Origin: Chitinophagaceae bacterium
Lineage (GTDB): Bacteria > Bacteroidota > Bacteroidia > Chitinophagales > Chitinophagaceae
Length of the DNA stretch: 41,595 bases
Reading direction: 5' to 3'
Assembly: GCA_947455215.1 (NCBI GenBank)
Contig: CANGNA010000036.1
Span: 1-41,595, forward strand
Part shown: in pieces, positions 39,304 to 41,595 of the stretch
Position numbering within the stretch: the first letter of the stretch is position 1
Layout of the letters: each line of letters starts with the position of its first letter
Notes under the pieces: generated by a model
The model's database searches: none
What the model was told of the DNA's origin: nothing
Seen by the model: only the letters and a program-made list of their open reading frames with translations
Made by a program: the position numbers and the translations under genes

Positions 39304-39338
39304 AAGAAGGCATAACCGGATAACAGTTATGCCTTCTT
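39304..39338. terminator. Bidirectional terminator
   Basis: 13-bp stem AAGAAGGCATAAC/GTTATGCCTTCTT with a 9-nt loop, between convergent genes ending at 39299 and 39358. U-rich sequence flanks it on both sides. Confidence 0.75.
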
Positions 39339-39357
39339 CATTGTTAAAAACCCCGAA

Positions 39358-39990
39358 CTATTTGTGTATGGCCAATTCCACTTTATTGTAACTTATCTTC
39401 ATCATAGAGCGACAGCATTTACACAGCTCATCAAACAAGGTAAAGTTGTCTGCACCACCAAAATCGTGAAACCTTGTAACCCCCAGTTCTACGCTGATGA
39501 TCTTGAGCATTTCTTTGGCCTTCTGGCTATCGCCCACCATCACCAGCTGTACTTTGTTGCCGCCAAACAGCGGGCTGAACAGGTCTTCATGATTATACAG
39601 GCTTAGTCCCTTTACTATATGAGTGGCACCAGTTATTGACTTGATGGCGTTTACGGTATTCATGTTATCCTTTAGCCCCTCCGGCACATTGGCGGTAAGA
39701 TCTATGATCACCTTCCGCCGTACATCACCCAGCCAATAAGCCACCTCGCGCACATCGTTGGCCCTTGTACATACCACTACAAAATCAGCACTGGCGGCGG
39801 CCGTTTCTATATCGCATATCCGTACATTATTCAACAGCTCGAAGTGGGGATTTATGGGCGAACGATCACCTTCTGTTGTTGCAGCATACACATTGTGACC
39901 GGCATCTGTGTACGCCAATGTCAATGCCTCTGACAACCTGTTGCTACCGATGATAGCTATATTCAACGACACGAAGGACCTGTATTCCAT
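39358..39990 (-). CDS. NADP-binding protein, F420-dependent oxidoreductase-like
   Basis: A 210-residue Rossmann protein resembling the F420:NADP oxidoreductase / NAD-binding-2 group: SLNIAIIGSNRLSEALTLAY (residues 8-27), SADFVVVCTRANDVREVAYWL, KVIIDLTANVPEG, ATHIVKGLSLYN and VQLVMVGDSQKAKEML. The usual GxGxxG is altered to GSNRLS, so cofactor binding may be weakened or changed. F420 itself is not expected in Bacteroidota, so the true reaction is unknown. It is a single gene. Confidence 0.7.
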   Translation of the reverse strand: MEYRSFVSLNIAIIGSNRLSEALTLAYTDAGHNVYAATTEGDRSPINPHFELLNNVRICDIETAAASADFVVVCTRANDVREVAYWLGDVRRKVIIDLTANVPEGLKDNMNTVNAIKSITGATHIVKGLSLYNHEDLFSPLFGGNKVQLVMVGDSQKAKEMLKIISVELGVTRFHDFGGADNFTLFDELCKCCRSMMKISYNKVELAIHK

Positions 39991-40359
39991 CTTTGTTCTT
40001 TTTTAAAAAATGAATAAAAACAAGAGGACAATTGCTTGCGGTGGCCATAATGCTATACCGATATCAACTGTGTTTTCGAGGCTAAAAAGGAAGTGATGAG
40101 ACAAATGTACGCTGCGATATGCCTAAAAAACAAGTACCTGAAACATGACCAAAATCAACCGTAATGCAGTAATGACGGGACATGCAAAGCAATAGTTTAT
40201 TTTCTACATCGTTACATATTAACAAATATAACAAGCATTAAAACAAATATTTAATACTGTGGTAAAACACAAAAATCGCGGGGCGAAATGATACGGGACA
40301 GCCAACCACAAGAGCATTAGCTGGATTATACCGTAATTTGTAGTATTAACCATAGTTGA
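39991..40359. other. Intergenic region, no gene seen
   Basis: About 370 bp. An exact TATATTTG box on the minus strand (plus 40223-40230) could start a ~230-nt leader for the NADP-binding protein gene, but no -33 element is near. A GGAGGAG just before ATG 40369 is one of few Shine-Dalgarno-like sequences here. No structured RNA was recognised. Confidence 0.35.
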
Positions 40360-41166
40360 ATGGAGGAGATGATGAATACCGAACCGGCATTGAGAACTGT
40401 ACACGTGATACGGTATGTAACACCGTTGCGCGAAGGCGGATCGATGCCGGCCATTGCCGAAGCTGATGACATGTTTATGTACGTGCTGAAGTTTCGTGGT
40501 GCCGGACAAGGCACCAAGGCGCTGATAGCAGAACTGATAGGCGGAGAGATAGCCCGGAGACTGGGCATGAAGATACCGGAGATAGTTTTTGCAATGCTGG
40601 ACGAGGGCTTTGGCCGCACTGAGCCGGACGAGGAGATACAAGACCTGCTGAAAGCCAGCACGGGCCTGAACCTGGCCCTCCATTACCTTTCCGGCTCCAT
40701 AACTTTTGATGCCAATGTAACTAAGGTAGACCCTGTGCTGGCATCGAAGATAGTATGGCTGGACTGCCTGCTGCTGAATGTAGACAGGACCGCCCGCAAC
40801 ACAAATATGCTGATGTGGCATAAAGAACTGTGGCTGATAGACCATGGTGCTGCCTTATTTTTCCACCACTCGTGGCAGGATTGGGAGCAGAAGGCAAAGA
40901 TGCCTTTCAGCTACGCCAAAGACCATGTACTACTATCCGCAGCCACAGAACTGGCGGCCGTAGATACACAACTGAAGCAATTACTGACACCCGATATAAT
41001 AGAGCGCATAGTAGCGCAGATACCTGACGAGTGGCTGCTGAAGGACGCTCCATTTGAGACCACCGCCGAGCACAGGCAGGCTTATGCCACCTTTCTGAAC
41101 ACGCGTATTGCCCATTCTGAAACCTTTGTAAAAGCAGCCAACGATGCAAGACAAGCACTTATATGA
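40360..41166 (+). CDS. HipA-like kinase-domain protein
   Basis: A 268-residue protein of the HipA-like kinase group. Seen: MFMYVLKFRGAGQGTKALIAEL with likely ATP-binding Lys44, IGGEIARRLGMKIPEIV, the catalytic loop LNVDRTARNTNML (Asp142, Asn147), and LIDHGAALFFHH with metal-binding Asp161. These match the HipA fold, but the length and lack of a HipB-like partner set it apart from classic HipA toxins. It overlaps the DUF3037 gene by 23 bp, so the two are translationally linked. The start is ATG 40360; ATG 40369 or 40372 are also possible. Target unknown. Confidence 0.85.
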   Translation: MEEMMNTEPALRTVHVIRYVTPLREGGSMPAIAEADDMFMYVLKFRGAGQGTKALIAELIGGEIARRLGMKIPEIVFAMLDEGFGRTEPDEEIQDLLKASTGLNLALHYLSGSITFDANVTKVDPVLASKIVWLDCLLLNVDRTARNTNMLMWHKELWLIDHGAALFFHHSWQDWEQKAKMPFSYAKDHVLLSAATELAAVDTQLKQLLTPDIIERIVAQIPDEWLLKDAPFETTAEHRQAYATFLNTRIAHSETFVKAANDARQALI

Positions 41167-41545
41167 GTACGCCGTGCTGCGGGTGATGCCACAGGTGGAA
41201 CGGGAGGAGTTTGTGAATGTAGGCATTGTACTATACTGCCGCACAAAGAAATACCTGAATGTGATCTACCGGATAGATGATCAGCGGCTGCTGGCATTAT
41301 TTCCGCAATTGGATATTGCAGAAGTTGGCGAGTACCTTAACTCTTTTGAACGGATATGCAATGGCGATAAATATGCCGGGCTAATAGCCCAGCTGTCGGT
41401 GGCAGAACGCTTCCGATGGCTGACGGCAACGCGCAGCACTATAGTGCAGGCATCCAAGGTACATCCCGGCTATTGCGATGATCCGCAGAGTACATTGAAC
41501 AGATTGTTTGGGCAGCTGGTATTGCCAATGACCAATGTAATATAA
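41144..41545 (+). CDS. DUF3037 protein
   Basis: A 133-residue protein: YEYAVLRVMPQVEREEFVNV, then GIVLYCRTKKYL, and DDPQSTLNRLF near the end. This is the DUF3037 pattern, and the neighbourhood with a HipA-like kinase is recurrent in bacteria as far as I know. Function unknown; it may be a regulator or substrate of the kinase. The start overlaps the kinase gene's end. The gene ends at the hairpin that closes the window. Confidence 0.85.
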   Translation: MQDKHLYEYAVLRVMPQVEREEFVNVGIVLYCRTKKYLNVIYRIDDQRLLALFPQLDIAEVGEYLNSFERICNGDKYAGLIAQLSVAERFRWLTATRSTIVQASKVHPGYCDDPQSTLNRLFGQLVLPMTNVI

Positions 41546-41548
41546 AAA

Positions 41549-41586
41549 GAGAGGGTAGCTCTTATGGCCTGCACTGCTACCCTCTC
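41549..41586 (-). terminator. Terminator hairpin at the window end
   Basis: 11-bp stem GAGAGGGTAGC/GCTACCCTCTC with a 16-nt loop. On the minus strand it is followed by a U run (AAAAA at 41544-41548), so it best serves a minus-strand gene beyond the window and may also stop the DUF3037 transcript. Confidence 0.65.
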
Positions 41587-41595
41587 TCCGGCTAA

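Noticed and set aside
39358-39990. True F420-dependent NADP oxidoreductase
   Set aside because: Only the Rossmann fold resemblance is visible, the glycine motif is altered, and F420 is not expected in this phylum.

Overview
The window looks like chromosomal DNA from a member of the Bacteroidota, most likely a Chitinophagaceae-type organism. Evidence: several intergenic regions carry the Bacteroidota -7 promoter box TAnnTTTG, Shine-Dalgarno sites are almost absent, and the gene families are typical of the phylum (TamL-type outer-membrane lipoprotein, DUF4476, a GldM-C-like protein, YaiO barrel, PadR-PspC pair, TMTC-like GT-C protein). Taxonomy is inferred from gene content and motifs only.

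Layout. 0.1-3.4 kb: polyphosphate kinase 2, a small exported protein, a YafQ-type toxin-antitoxin pair whose toxin gene is cut by an in-frame amber stop, and an atypical NRAMP transporter. 3.5-8.7 kb: a two-gene operon of a 982-residue TPR/YaiO outer-membrane barrel protein and a DUF4838 lipoprotein, which I read as a candidate exopolysaccharide export/processing pair. A 650-bp AT-rich gap follows. 9.4-12.8 kb: galE, a YncE-like beta-propeller and an acetyl-CoA acetyltransferase. 12.9-15.6 kb: an AT-rich OLD-type ATPase-TOPRIM gene (probable defence gene, probably acquired), followed by 860 bp of duplicated intergenic DNA. 15.6-21.3 kb: RluA-type pseudouridine synthase, a 65-bp hairpin tandem array, a DUF3298-like lipoprotein, an alkaline-phosphatase-superfamily enzyme, a small envelope protein and a patatin. 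21.3-24.4 kb: padR-pspC-tonB-like operon with a 27-bp dyad operator candidate, then arginase. 24.6-29.8 kb: tamL and a divergent TrmH methyltransferase, a DUF4476 protein flanked by two related repeats, and a GldM-C-like protein. 29.9-41.6 kb: valS, a 53-residue small protein, group III truncated haemoglobin, a 900-residue beta-helix protein, an FAD oxidoreductase, a TMTC-like membrane protein, an NADP-binding protein, and a HipA-like kinase overlapping a DUF3037 gene.

Most genes are ordinary housekeeping or envelope functions. The unusual parts are (i) the amber-broken toxin, (ii) the TPR-barrel/DUF4838 module with a regular ~108-residue super-repeat, (iii) the lone OLD-type gene beside duplicated DNA, (iv) several interspersed intergenic repeat families, one a double-hairpin element with a compensatory base change and a second copy 12 kb away, and (v) a set of -7 boxes only 4-7 nt before start codons, suggesting leaderless mRNAs. 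No tRNA, rRNA, IS element or CRISPR array was seen.
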